NCBI RefSeq assembly: GCF_000296215.2 | Contig: NZ_CP013949.1 | Span: forward strand, 7,769,500-7,833,499 | From: Bradyrhizobium sp. CCGE-LA001 | GTDB taxonomy: Bacteria; Pseudomonadota; Alphaproteobacteria; Rhizobiales; Xanthobacteraceae | Direction: 5' to 3' | DNA length: 64,000 nucleotides | Shown: positions 25,896 through 37,600 of the stretch, in pieces | Layout: the number at the start of each line of letters is the position of its first letter | Position numbering within the stretch: position 1 is the first letter of the stretch | Position numbers and translations under genes: made by a program | The notes under the pieces: model-generated | The model's database searches: none | What the model was told of the DNA's origin: nothing | What the model saw: only the letters and a program-made list of their open reading frames with translations

Positions 25896-27641
25896 ATGCC
25901 TTCTATGAACGACAACGACCATTCCGGCGCGAGCGAAGGCGAACTCGGATTTCTCAAGGAAATCGTTAGAATGCTTCCGGCCGGCCTGACCGTGCAGGAC
26001 GCGCATGGCGAGCTTCTGCTGGTTAACGATGCCGCGGCCGCCCAGCTCGGCATCGACGGCAGCCGCCCCTCTCCCGATCTGACGCCGCGCCGCGAAGCCT
26101 GCCGACGGGCGCTGAGCGCCGGCCAGGCCGTCATCACCGAGGAAGCGCTTCACGACGGCGCGTCTCGCCAGGTGCTGCTCACGACCCACCGCCCGGTCCG
26201 CGTCGCTGGCCGCGAGCTGCTGATCTCGGCGTCCTCCGATATCACCGAGCAAAAGAACTTCGAGGACCAGCTGTTTCGCTCGGCCTATTTCGACGAGCTG
26301 ACCGGGCTGCCCTCCCGCCGCGTGATCGAGCATCGCGCCAACGGTCTGCTCGCCCGCGATCGCGACGGTGAGCGCTTCGCGCTGGCCTTTCTCGACATCG
26401 ACAATTTCAAGCACATCAACGACTATTACGGCCATGCCGTCGGCGATGCGCTGCTGGTCGAGCTGTCGAAGCGGCTCGGACGTGACTTGCGCGATTCCGA
26501 CATGCTCTCGCGCATCTCCGGCGACGAATTCCTGCTGCTGCTCGCGCCGATCCAGAGCCAGGAGGAAATCGCCGAATTCATGCAATCGACGCTGGAGCGG
26601 CTGACCGCCCCGTTCTTCATCGACCATTCGGAAATCTTCGCTTCCACATCCGTCGGCATCAGCCTCTATCCCGATCACGGCCGCAGCTTCGAGACCCTGC
26701 GCCAGAATGCCGACATCGCGATGTACCGCATCAAGAACGGCGGTAAGGGCTCTGCCGCCTTCTTCGACGCCAGCATGGAGCGCGAGGCGTTGGCGCGCAT
26801 GAAGGTCGAGCAATCGCTGCGGCTTGCCATTCTGGAAAAGCGCTTCTGCTGCACGTTCCAGTCCAAGGTCGACATCAGGACGCACGCCGTCACGGGCATC
26901 GAGGCCTTGGTGCGCCTGCGCGACGATGAAGGCGTGATCCAGGCGCCCGGCTCGTTCATCAACCTCGCCAGCGAGCTCGGCTTGATCGACGAGCTGACTC
27001 ATCTCGTGCTCGCCGAGATCGTCAAGTCGATCGACCTGATCAACGAGACCTTCAGCGCGGAAGCGACCATCAGCATCAACGTTGCCGCCAAGCAGGCCGG
27101 CAACCCCGAATTCATGCGCAGCTTTGCGCAGGCGCTGAACGCGACCGGCTTTCCGCAGCGGTTCATGATCGAGGTGACCGAAGATGCCTTCGTCGCCAAG
27201 AATCATTTCCAGGACGAGATCCTGCCGATGTTCCGCAAGCTCGGCGTCGGCATCTCGATCGACGATTTCGGCACCGGCTATTCCTCGCTCTCGGCGCTCG
27301 CCGACATCACCGCGGACGAGATCAAGATCGACCGCTCCTTCATCACCGACATCCATAAGCGCCCGCGCAGCCAGGGCATTTTGCGCGCGATCGAATCCTT
27401 GAGCGAAGCGCTCGGCATGACCGTGATTGCCGAGGGCCTCGAGTCCTACGAGGAGCTCGCGTACCTCCAGGCCGCAACCAAGATCCGCTACGCGCAGGGC
27501 TATTACTTCTCGCGGCCGATCTTCCTGGAGGAGCTGAAGCTCGCTACGCCAGCTTCCAGCGAGGCGCGCTCGAGCGTGGCGAGCCGCCCCACGCAGCAGA
27601 ACCGCCAGGGCTATTCGCGCGCAAGCGCGTATCGGCGGTAG
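25896..27641 (+). CDS. PAS-GGDEF-EAL protein with SGDEF motif
   Basis: A 581-residue cytoplasmic protein for c-di-GMP turnover. An N-terminal PAS-like domain (about 15-120, LPAGLTVQDAHGELLLVNDAAAA) is followed by a GGDEF domain whose signature reads SGDEF (208-212). Serine at the first place is tolerated in some active cyclases but often marks a regulatory domain. The EAL domain reads GIEALVRLRDD (EAL at 336-338) with DDFGTGYSSL and AEGLES, but the family EALLRW is EALVRL here; key metal-binding residues near ITE (EVTEDAF) and DDFG are present. Phosphodiesterase activity is likely. The start at 25896 has only a weak ribosome site; Met at 25905 is an alternative. Confidence 0.86.
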   Translation: MPSMNDNDHSGASEGELGFLKEIVRMLPAGLTVQDAHGELLLVNDAAAAQLGIDGSRPSPDLTPRREACRRALSAGQAVITEEALHDGASRQVLLTTHRPVRVAGRELLISASSDITEQKNFEDQLFRSAYFDELTGLPSRRVIEHRANGLLARDRDGERFALAFLDIDNFKHINDYYGHAVGDALLVELSKRLGRDLRDSDMLSRISGDEFLLLLAPIQSQEEIAEFMQSTLERLTAPFFIDHSEIFASTSVGISLYPDHGRSFETLRQNADIAMYRIKNGGKGSAAFFDASMEREALARMKVEQSLRLAILEKRFCCTFQSKVDIRTHAVTGIEALVRLRDDEGVIQAPGSFINLASELGLIDELTHLVLAEIVKSIDLINETFSAEATISINVAAKQAGNPEFMRSFAQALNATGFPQRFMIEVTEDAFVAKNHFQDEILPMFRKLGVGISIDDFGTGYSSLSALADITADEIKIDRSFITDIHKRPRSQGILRAIESLSEALGMTVIAEGLESYEELAYLQAATKIRYAQGYYFSRPIFLEELKLATPASSEARSSVASRPTQQNRQGYSRASAYRR

Positions 27642-27749
27642 GACAAGCGGCGCAACAAACATTGCTGTCGTTGGCCTGGTGGGCCAAATCCCCCTTTGAA
27701 ATCGCTGCTCTTTTGCTAATACACAGGCAGACTTCCCGCGAGGTACGTC

Positions 27750-29186
<1,437 letters not shown>

Positions 29187-29518
29187 GTTTGGAGACGACG
29201 CATGTCTGGAGTCTCGGATTCCTGACACCCCGCTGGCTGCCTTCGCCTGAGGCCGTCACCGGTAATTGCCGCATTTTCGGCCACTCCCGCGGAAAACTTC
29301 GCTTCTGGCGCGGAGCTTGCTCTGGGCCGCCGAGAGAAAACGGCATGGGCTGATGCGAGGCCGGGATCGTTAACCCGGCTCGCGACGATCCGGCACATAC
29401 ACGTCAACAGACTGTCATATGCAGCCTCATGCAAGCACCACCGGAAGGTGGAATTGCAATGTCTGCACACTTGTGCAAATCGCTTTGACCAAGGCAGTTC
29501 ATTCAGGGAGGGACCATC
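29187..29518. other. Non-coding interval before the Liv-type operon
   Basis: This is the only long gap before the transporter genes. The downstream half has lower GC and contains the palindrome described separately at 29464-29477. I searched for a GG-N10-GC sigma-54 promoter and found none with correct spacing. Confidence 0.5.
29464..29477. promoter_or_regulatory. Perfect 14-bp palindrome, candidate operator
   Basis: TGCACA, two bases, TGTGCA form an exact inverted repeat, flanked by TTGCAA-like sequence on both sides (attgcaatg before, caaatcg after). It ends 41 bases before the GTG start of the binding-protein gene, where a repressor or activator site would be expected. Confidence 0.45.
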
Positions 29519-30703
29519 GTGCGTCGATCATTCATCCTAACAACAACCATCCTCGCGCTTGCCGCGGGCAGCTCCGCACGGGCCGACGACCTCAAGGTCG
29601 CGCTGATCTACGGCAAGACCGGTCCGCTCGAGGCCTATGCCAAGCAGACCGAGACCGGTCTGAAGATGGGCTTCGAATACGCCACCAAGGGAACCATGAC
29701 GCTCGACGGTCGCAAGATCGTCGTCATCACCAAGGACGACCAGGGCAAGCCGGATCTGGCCAAGGCCGCGCTCGCGGAAGCCTATCAGGACGACAAGGCC
29801 GACATCGCGATCGGCACGACCTCGTCGGCTGCGGCGCTCGCCATTCTTCCCGTCGCCGAGGAGAACAAGAAGATCCTGATCGTCGAGCCGGCCGTCGCGG
29901 ATCAAATTACCGGCGAGAAGTGGAATCGCTACATCTTCCGAACCGCGCGCAACTCCTCGCAGGACGCGATCTCCAACGCGGTCGCGATCGGCAAGCAGGG
30001 CGTGACCGTCGCGACGCTGGCGCAGGACTACGCGTTCGGCCGCGACGGCGTCGCCGCCTTCAAGGAGGCGCTCGCCAAGACCGGCGCCACGCTCGCCGCG
30101 GAGGAATATGCCCCGACCTCAACCACCGACTTCACCGCGGTCGGCCAACGCCTGTTCGACGCGCTGAAGGACAAGCCCGGCCGCAAGGTGATCTGGGTGA
30201 TCTGGGCCGGCGCCGGCAATCCGCTGGCCAAGCTCCAGGACATGGATCCGAAGCGCTACGGCATCGAGCTGTCGACCGGCGGCAACATCCTGCCGGCGCT
30301 CGCGGCCTATAAGGGCCTGCCCGGCATGGAAGGCGCGACCTATTATTTCTACGAGATCCCGAAGAACCCGGTGAACGACTGGCTGGTCGCCGAGCACCAG
30401 AAGCGCTTCAACGCGCCGCCGGACTTCTTCACCGCGGGCGGCTTCGCCGCCGCGATGTCGGTCGTCGCCGCCGTCACCAAGGCGAAATCGACCGACAGCG
30501 AGAAGCTGATCACGGCGATGGAAGGCCTGGAGTTCGACACGCCGAAGGGCAAGATGGTGTTCCGCAAAGACGACCATCAGGCGCTGCAGAGCATGTATCA
30601 CTTCAAGGTCAAGGTCGACCCGAACGTCGCCTGGGCCGTGCTCGACCCGGTACGTGAGCTGAAGATCGAGGACATGGACGTTCCCGTCCGCAACAAGCGG
30701 TAG
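29519..30703 (+). CDS. ABC transporter substrate-binding protein, Liv type
   Basis: A 394-residue periplasmic binding protein, first gene of a five-gene branched-chain amino-acid type (HAAT) transporter. GTG start at 29519 with an AGGGAGGGA site just upstream. Residues 1-23 are a signal peptide ending ARA-DD. The mature part has the type I fold: KVALIYGKTGPLEAYAKQTETG, KILIVEPAVADQITGEKWNRYIFRT and a long FFTAGGFAAAMSVVAAV helix. The phrase GKTGPLEAYAKQ resembles binding proteins for aromatic or hydroxy acids more than LivJ itself. The ligand is uncertain. It is followed by a repeat (30712-30822) and then livG, so the operon is interrupted by 170 non-coding bases. Confidence 0.89.
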   Translation: MRRSFILTTTILALAAGSSARADDLKVALIYGKTGPLEAYAKQTETGLKMGFEYATKGTMTLDGRKIVVITKDDQGKPDLAKAALAEAYQDDKADIAIGTTSSAAALAILPVAEENKKILIVEPAVADQITGEKWNRYIFRTARNSSQDAISNAVAIGKQGVTVATLAQDYAFGRDGVAAFKEALAKTGATLAAEEYAPTSTTDFTAVGQRLFDALKDKPGRKVIWVIWAGAGNPLAKLQDMDPKRYGIELSTGGNILPALAAYKGLPGMEGATYYFYEIPKNPVNDWLVAEHQKRFNAPPDFFTAGGFAAAMSVVAAVTKAKSTDSEKLITAMEGLEFDTPKGKMVFRKDDHQALQSMYHFKVKVDPNVAWAVLDPVRELKIEDMDVPVRNKR

Positions 30704-30711
30704 GCTCCTTG

Positions 30712-30822
30712 CTTCACCTCTCCCGCTCGCGGGAGAGGCCGGGAGAGGGCTCTCTGCTCTTGGGGGTCTTCGCCTGTGGCGATAGCCCTCTCCCCAGCCC
30801 TCCCCCGCAAGCGGGAAGGGAG
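30712..30822. repeat. Intergenic inverted repeat, family F (cacctctcccgctcgcggg type)
   Basis: cttcacctctcccgctcgcgggagaggcc and gagagggctc at the left are matched by gccctctccccagccctcccc and gcaagcgggaagg at the right. A single long hairpin would form in the transcript. It lies between the binding-protein gene and livG of one transporter. Confidence 0.8.
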
Positions 30823-30873
30823 CGCAGCGTGATCGTGGACGCACCTTCATTTCACCATTCATTTTGACACCAC

Positions 30874-31650
30874 ATGCCCCTCACCCTCGAAACCCGCGAT
30901 CTCACCATCCGCTTCGGCGGGCATGTCGCCGTCAACAACGTCACCTGCACGTTCCGGCCGGGCGAGCTCACGGCCATCGTCGGGCCGAACGGCGCCGGCA
31001 AGACCACCTATTTCAATTTGATCTCGGGCCAGCTTCGTGCATCGAGCGGCAGCATCCTGTTCGACGGCACCGACATCACTGAGCATTCCGCGCCGATGCG
31101 GACCCGTGCGGGGCTCGGGCGCGCGTTCCAGCTCACCAACCTGTTCCCGAACCTGACCGTGGAAGAGAATGTCCGCCTCGCGGTGCAGGCGGCGAGCGGC
31201 ACGCATTACGACATGCTGCGCCCCTGGATGGTCCGCCGCGACCTGATCGCACGGGCCGACGCCATCCTCGACCAGGTCGCGCTGGGCAGCCGCCGCGGCG
31301 TCGCCGCGACCGTGCTGTCACATGGCGACCAGCGCAAGCTCGAGGTGGCGCTGATGATCGCGCTGGAGCCGAAAGTGTTCATGTTCGACGAGCCGACCGC
31401 GGGCATGAGCATCGACGAGGTGCCCGTCGTCCTGAACCTGATCGCTCAGCTCAAGCAGGACAGCAGCAAGATCATCCTGCTGGTCGAGCACAAGATGGAC
31501 GTGGTGCGCTCGCTCGCCGACCGCATCATCGTGCTGCATAACGGGCAGCTGGTTGCGGACGGGGCGCCTGCCGAAGTGATCGCCTCGCCGATCGTGCAGG
31601 AGGCGTATCTCGGCGTCGCACCCAAGAACGCTGCAGAGAGTGCAGCATGA
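30874..31650 (+). CDS. livG: Liv-type ABC transporter ATP-binding protein
   Basis: A 258-residue ATPase, LivG type. Walker A GPNGAGKTT, signature region LSHGDQRKLEVALMIAL (LSHGDQR replaces LSGGQQR, as is usual for LivG of this group), Walker B VFMFDEPTAGM, and the H-loop in LVEHKMD are all visible. The insertion between Walker A and signature (RAFQLTNLFPNLTVEENVRLAV) is characteristic of LivG. It forms a heterodimer with the LivF encoded next, powering import through LivH and LivM. The stop codon overlaps the livF start by four bases (ATGA). Confidence 0.92.
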   Translation: MPLTLETRDLTIRFGGHVAVNNVTCTFRPGELTAIVGPNGAGKTTYFNLISGQLRASSGSILFDGTDITEHSAPMRTRAGLGRAFQLTNLFPNLTVEENVRLAVQAASGTHYDMLRPWMVRRDLIARADAILDQVALGSRRGVAATVLSHGDQRKLEVALMIALEPKVFMFDEPTAGMSIDEVPVVLNLIAQLKQDSSKIILLVEHKMDVVRSLADRIIVLHNGQLVADGAPAEVIASPIVQEAYLGVAPKNAAESAA

Positions 31651-32369
31651 CCGATCTTCTCAAACTCTCCGGCGTGCACACCCATATCGGCCGCTATCAC
31701 ATCCTCCAGGGCATCGACCTCACGGTCGCGCAGGGCCAGGTCACGATGCTGCTCGGCCGCAACGGCGCCGGCAAGACCACGACGCTGCGCACGATCATGG
31801 GTCTGTGGCCGGCCTCCAGCGGTGAGATCAGCCTCGCCGGGATGCGCATCGAGAGCCGCGCCACGCCCGATATCGCCCGGCTCGGCGTCGGCTATGTGCC
31901 CGAGAGCATGGCGGTGTTCTCCGATCTCACGGTGAAGGAGAACCTGGTGCTCGCGGCGCGCGACGGGCCGCTCGACGACACCCAGCTCGACTGGATCTTC
32001 GGCTTCTTCCCCGCGCTGCGCCGGTTTTGGCTGTCGCGTGCGGGAAGCCTCTCCGGCGGACAGAAACAGATGCTGTCGATCGCGCGCGCCATCATCGAGC
32101 CGCGCAAGCTGCTCCTGATCGACGAGCCGACCAAGGGCCTCGCGCCCGCGATCGTGATGGCGCTGATCGAATGCCTGAAGGAGATCAAGCGCAAGGGCGC
32201 GACGATCCTCATGGTCGAGCAGAACTTCTTCGCCGCCCGCGAGCTCGGCGACAGCGTGCTGGTCATGGACAACGGCACCATCGTCCATGGCGGCGAGATG
32301 TCGGCGCTCGCCGCCGACGTGCCGCTGCAAGAGCGACTGCTCGGCCTGAGCCTGGAGACGCATCAGTGA
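31647..32369 (+). CDS. livF: Liv-type ABC transporter ATP-binding protein
   Basis: A 240-residue ATPase of the LivF type, the partner of LivG. Walker A GRNGAGKTTT, signature LSGGQKQMLSIARAI, Walker B LLLIDEPTKGLAP and the H-loop LMVEQNFFAA are intact. The segment GYVPESMAVFSDLTVKENL is typical for LivF. Its start overlaps the livG stop, and its stop (TGA at 32367-32369) overlaps the GTG start of livH, so translation of all four membrane-complex genes is likely coupled. Confidence 0.92.
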   Translation: MTDLLKLSGVHTHIGRYHILQGIDLTVAQGQVTMLLGRNGAGKTTTLRTIMGLWPASSGEISLAGMRIESRATPDIARLGVGYVPESMAVFSDLTVKENLVLAARDGPLDDTQLDWIFGFFPALRRFWLSRAGSLSGGQKQMLSIARAIIEPRKLLLIDEPTKGLAPAIVMALIECLKEIKRKGATILMVEQNFFAARELGDSVLVMDNGTIVHGGEMSALAADVPLQERLLGLSLETHQ

Positions 32370-33376
32370 CTGACCTTGCCGCGAACGATCCGCTGCCGAA
32401 GCCGAAGCGCGACCTCGCGCCGATCCTGCTGCCTGTGGCGCTCGCCCTCCTCATGCTTCCGCTGATCGGCTCGACCTCGTCCTGGCTAACGCTGACCGTG
32501 GCGAGCCTCGCCATGGGCATGATGATCTTCATCATGGCCTCCGGCCTCACGCTCGTGTTCGGCCTGATGGACGTGCTCAATTTCGGCCATGGCGCCTTCA
32601 TCGCCGTCGGCGCCTACATCGCGACCCTGGTGCTGGCACCGTTTGCGGCTTCCATTCAGGCCGATTCGCTCTGGATGAACCTCGCCGTACTGGCGCCGGC
32701 GGCGCTGCTGGCGATGGCGGTCTCGGGGGCGCTCGGCCTCGTCGTCGAGCGCGTGCTGATCCTGCCCGTCTATGGCCAGCATCTGAAGCAGATCCTGATG
32801 ACGACGGGCGGCCTGATCGTCGCCGAGCAGACGCTTTATGCGCTCTGGGGACCGCAGATCATCCCGATGCCGCTGCCGACCTCGCTGCGCGGCTCCTTCA
32901 TCCTCGGCGACGTCGCCATTGCCAAGTACCGCGTGCTGGCGATGCTGATCGGCCTCGGCATCTTCATCGCGATTCAGCTCGTGCTCAATCGAAGCAAGAT
33001 TGGCCTCCTGATCCGCGCCGGGGTCGAGAATCGCGAGATGGTGGAGGCGCTCGGCTATCGCATCCGCCGCCTTTTCCTCGGCGTGTTCATGACGGGATCG
33101 GCGCTGGCCGGCCTCGGCGGCGTGATGTGGGCGCTCTATCGCGAGCAGGTGCACGCGTCCATGAGTGACGAGCTCACCGTGCTGATCTTCATCGTCGTCA
33201 TCATCGGTGGCCTAGGGTCGATCGGCGGCTGCTTCATCGGCGCGATCCTGGTGGCGATGGTGGCCAATTACGGCGGCTTCCTGGTGCCGAAGCTCGCCCT
33301 CGTCTCCAACATCCTGCTGATGGTCGCCATTCTGATGTGGCGGCCGCGCGGCCTCTATGCGGTGACCAGCCGATGA
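32366..33376 (+). CDS. livH: Liv-type ABC transporter permease
   Basis: A 336-residue inner-membrane permease of the LivH type with about eight helices. After a polar N-terminal tail of about 20 residues, the family motif GLTLVFGLMDVLNFGHGAF is seen, then VVERVLILPVYGQHLKQILMTTGGLIVAEQTLYALWG, and the EAA-like loop GLGGVMWALYREQVHASM. The start is GTG at 32366 inside the livF stop (GTGA overlap); a later ATG would cut the tail. It pairs with LivM. Confidence 0.9.
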   Translation: MTDLAANDPLPKPKRDLAPILLPVALALLMLPLIGSTSSWLTLTVASLAMGMMIFIMASGLTLVFGLMDVLNFGHGAFIAVGAYIATLVLAPFAASIQADSLWMNLAVLAPAALLAMAVSGALGLVVERVLILPVYGQHLKQILMTTGGLIVAEQTLYALWGPQIIPMPLPTSLRGSFILGDVAIAKYRVLAMLIGLGIFIAIQLVLNRSKIGLLIRAGVENREMVEALGYRIRRLFLGVFMTGSALAGLGGVMWALYREQVHASMSDELTVLIFIVVIIGGLGSIGGCFIGAILVAMVANYGGFLVPKLALVSNILLMVAILMWRPRGLYAVTSR

Positions 33377-34458
33377 TGCTCCTCTCAGGCGACCCGCCGC
33401 GCAGCCGCGTCCTCACGCTCGTTCTTGTCCTCATCATCCTGGCGCTGGCGGCAACGCCGTTCCTGTTCCCGGGCGCCAAGGCGCTGAACGTCGCGGCCAA
33501 GATCTGCGTCTTCGCCGCGTTGGTCGCGTCCTACGATCTGCTGCTCGGCTACACCGGCTCGGTCTCGTTCGCCCACACCATGTTCTACGGCATCGGCAGC
33601 TACGCCATCGCGATCGCGCTGTACGGAATGGGCCCGAACTGGGCCGCGGTCGCCACCGGCATCGTCATCGGCCTGCCGCTCGCAGCGCTGCTGGCGCTCG
33701 CGATCGGGCTGTTCTCGCTGCGGGTCGCCGCGATCTTCTTTGCCATGATCACGCTTGCGGTCGCCTCGGCCTTCCAGGTGCTGGCCTCGCAACTGTCCTG
33801 GCTCACCGGCGGCGAGGACGGACGCAGCTTCCAGCTGCCCGAGCTGCTGCGTCCCGGCACCGTGCTGATCTCGAAGAACCTGTTCGGCTTCGAGATCAAC
33901 GGCCGCATCCTGACCTTCTACCTGGTGCTCGCCATCTCGGCGCTGATGATCCTGGCTCTGCTGCGGGTGGTGAACTCCCCGTTCGGGCGCGTGCTGCAGG
34001 CGATCCGCGAGAACCGCTTCCGCGCCGAGGCGCTCGGCTTCCGCACCGTGTTCCACCTGACCTATGCCAACTGCATCGCGGCGCTGGTCGCCGCGAGCGC
34101 CGGCATCCTGAACGCGCTGTGGCTGCGCTATGCCGGGCCCGATACCTCGCTCAGCTTCTCGATCATGCTGGACATTCTGCTGATGGTGGTGATCGGCGGC
34201 ATGGGCACCATCTACGGCGCGATCATCGGCGCCACCATCTTCATCCTCGCCCAGAACTATCTGCAGTCGCTGATGAAGGTCGCCTCCACGGCGGCGTCGG
34301 AAGCCGGGCTGCCGCTGCTGCCGGGGCTGTTGCACCCCGACCGCTGGCTGCTGTGGCTCGGGCTGCTGTTCATCGCCAGCGTCTATTTCTTCCCCACCGG
34401 CGTGGTCGGACGGCTGCGCAAGGTCGGCGGCGACAAGAGCGCGGGCGCCTCGCATTAA
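33373..34458 (+). CDS. livM: Liv-type ABC transporter permease
   Basis: A 361-residue permease of the LivM type with about nine helices and a short C-terminal tail. Diagnostic stretches are LGYTGSVSFAHTMFYGIGSYA, FGRVLQAIRENRFRAEALGFRTVFHLTYANC (the coupling loop) and GGMGTIYGAIIGATIFI. It overlaps the livH stop by four bases (ATGA at 33373). The segment LPLLPGLLHPDRWLLWLGLLFIASVYFFP closes the last helix. The gene ends the operon; 174 bases separate it from the next gene. Confidence 0.91.
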   Translation: MMLLSGDPPRSRVLTLVLVLIILALAATPFLFPGAKALNVAAKICVFAALVASYDLLLGYTGSVSFAHTMFYGIGSYAIAIALYGMGPNWAAVATGIVIGLPLAALLALAIGLFSLRVAAIFFAMITLAVASAFQVLASQLSWLTGGEDGRSFQLPELLRPGTVLISKNLFGFEINGRILTFYLVLAISALMILALLRVVNSPFGRVLQAIRENRFRAEALGFRTVFHLTYANCIAALVAASAGILNALWLRYAGPDTSLSFSIMLDILLMVVIGGMGTIYGAIIGATIFILAQNYLQSLMKVASTAASEAGLPLLPGLLHPDRWLLWLGLLFIASVYFFPTGVVGRLRKVGGDKSAGASH

Positions 34459-34632
34459 GTAACGATTCATGATGCAGCGCAGCGTTCGCGATGTACATGA
34501 CACAACCGTGACGCGACTCGCGCCCGGCTGCGTGCGAGCGCGATTGCACAACCGGATTAATGCTTAGGTAACTGGCTTTCCTAAGCTTTGCGCCATTTGT
34601 GCGGTGTATTCCTGTTCCTCCAGGGAGGGGGA

Positions 34633-37600
34633 ATGCGCCAGGTCTTTGCAGGGATCGCAGCCGGAATGTCCTTAGCCGTGAACAACGGCTGGAGGGCGGC
34701 GATGCGGCGTGGCCCGGTCCTGTGGCTGACCTTGTGCGGCGTGCTGCTGGTCGCGGGCATCTTCGCCGTGACGGCCATGGCTGTCGGCGAGTTTCGCGAG
34801 CGGACCCTGGTCAACCGCGAGCGCGAGCTCGAAAACACCGTGCAGCTGATCGCGCGGCACTTCGATCAGCAATTCCAGGATTCCGATGTCGTCGCCGCCG
34901 ATGTGATCGGGCAGATGAACCTGCCCGACATCGCCTCGCCCGCGATGTTCCGCGAGCGCATGTCCACGCCGGCGACGAACCAGATGCTGCGCAGCAAGAT
35001 CAGCTCGGTGTCCTATCTCGGCGACATCGCGATCTACGATGCCGAGGGCGAGCTGATCAACTGGTCGCGCGCCCAGCCGCTGCCCAAGATCAACGTCTCC
35101 TCGCGCGCCTATTTCCAGTCGTTCAAAACCAATCTGACGTCCGAGCCGGTCATCCTGGAATCGGTCCGCAGCTTCATCATCGGCAAATGGACCACGGTGG
35201 TCGCGCGGCGTCTGAACGGTCCCGACGGCACCTTCCTCGGCGCGATGGTCCGGCGGATCGATCCGGACAGCTACCACCAATATTTTGCATCGGTCGCGCT
35301 CGCGGAAGGCACGGCGATCTCGCTGTTCGATCGCGAAGGCAAGATGCTGGCGCGCTATCCGCACGTCGAAGAGATGATCGGACGGAGCTTCAAGGATGCG
35401 CCGCTGATGCGGAGAGTGCTGGCCAAGGGCGGTCAGCACACGCTGCGCGTCAGGAGCCCGGTCGACGGCCAGGAGCGGCTCGGGTCGGCGGCGTCGCTGA
35501 CGCATTTCCCGCTGGTCATCGTCGCCACCAACATCACCAGTGCCGCGCTGGCCGACTGGCGGCAGCAGACCGGCTTCATGGTGGCGACGGCGGGCTTCTC
35601 GGCCGCGGTGATCGCGCTGATCCTCTATCTGATCATCCGCCAGATCAACCGGCAGAACCGCGAGGCCCAGGAGCGGATCGAGGCGGAGCGGCAGCGGCTC
35701 GACACCGCCCTCAACAACATGTCGCAGGGGCTGATCCTGTACGACGCCAGCGGCCACATCGTCACTTGCAACCGCCGCTATGCTGACATGTTCGGCCTGT
35801 CCCACGACGTCATCAAGCCCGGCTGCCACATCCGCGAGGCGATGCACCATCGCAAGGAGCGCGGTGCGTTCGACGGCAATGTCGAGGAATTTTGCGCCGA
35901 CGTGATGAGAGTCGTCGCCGAAGGCACCGTCTCCACGAGAATTCATCAGCTGGCCAACGGCCGCGCCTTCCAGGTCATCAATACGCCGCTCGCGCAGGGC
36001 GGATGGGTCGCCACCATCGAAGACATCACCGAACGCCGCAGCCTGGAGCAGGAGCGCGACCGCAACCACACCTTCCTGCGCGAGATCATCGATCACATCC
36101 CCTCACGGATCACCGTGAAGGACGCCCGGACGCGCCGGTACCTCCTCGCCAACCGCGTGGCCGAGGAACAGCTCGACGACTCCACCGGGACCATCGTCGG
36201 CAAGACCGCGTTCGATCTCTACCCGGCGGACGACGCCGGCATCGTCACCCGGGACGACGACAGGCTGCTGCAATCGCCGGACGGCCTCTTCCTGGACGAG
36301 CATATCTGGAACACGCCGAGTATCGGACGGCGCTACATCACCTCGCGCAGGATCGGCATCCGCGACAAGTCCGGCGAGCCGCGCTACATCATCAACGTCG
36401 TCGAGGACGTCACCGAGCAGCGGCGGGCCGACGAGAAGATCGCACACATGGCGCATTACGATGCGCTGACCGACCTGCCGAACCGCACGCTGTTCCGCGA
36501 GCAGATCGAGCGCGAGCTGGCGCATGTCGCCGACGGCTGCCAGTTCGCGCTGCTCTACATCGATGTCGACGAATTCAAGGGCATCAACGACTCGCTCGGC
36601 CATCACGTCGGCGACGAGCTGCTCAAGGCGATCGCGGCCCGTCTGCGCGGCTGTCTGACGCCGGGCGACCTGATCGCGCGGCTCGGCGGCGACGAGTTCG
36701 CGGTGATCCAGACCGGGATATCCTCCTCCGCCGACGTGGTGTCGTTCGTGACGCGGATCTTTGAGGCGATCCGGCAGCCCTATCATTGCCTCGGGCACCA
36801 GCTCTCCACCGACGCGAGCATCGGGATCGCACTGGCGCCGCAGGACGGCGCCGATCTCGACCAGCTCATCAAGAATGCCGACCTCGCGATGTACGGCGCC
36901 AAGGCCGGAGGACGCCGCACTCACCGCTTCTTCGAGCCGGCGATGGATGCGAGCGCCAAGGCGCGCCTGACCATGGAGCAGGATCTGCGCCAGGCCCTGG
37001 TCAATGGCGGCTTCGAGATTCACTACCAGCCGCTGGTGGACTTACGCTCCGGCGAGGTCTCGGGCTGCGAGGCGCTGCTGCGCTGGCGCCATCCCGAACG
37101 CGGCATGGTGTCGCCGGCGGAATTCATTCCGGTCGCCGAGGACACCGGCCTGATCAACGAGCTCGGCGACTGGGTGCTGCGGACGGCCTGCAACGAGGCC
37201 GCGACCTGGCCCGCGCATGTCCGCGTCGCGGTCAACGTCTCGCCGGTGCAGCTCAAATGCGACACGCTGGCCCTGCGGATCGCCGGCGCGCTCGCCGCGT
37301 CCGGGCTCGACCCGCGCCGGCTCGAGCTCGAGATCACCGAGGCCGTGCTGATCCGCGACGACGAGGCCGCGCTCTCGATCCTGCACCAGCTACGCGCCAT
37401 CGGCGTGCGCATCGCGCTCGACGATTTCGGCACCGGCTATTCCTCGCTCAGCTATCTCAAGCGCTTCCCGTTCGACAAGATCAAGATCGATCGCTGCTTC
37501 GTCGCCGACATCGCGGAAACGAGCGGCTCGCCTGTCATCGTGCAAGCCGTGGTGAACATCGCCGCCGCCAGCAGCATGACCACGGTCGCCGAGGGCGTCG

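Noticed and set aside
29187..29518. Sigma-54 promoter before the Liv operon
   Set aside because: No GG and GC pair with ten bases between them and matching flanks was found; nearest candidates have 11 or 13 bases.
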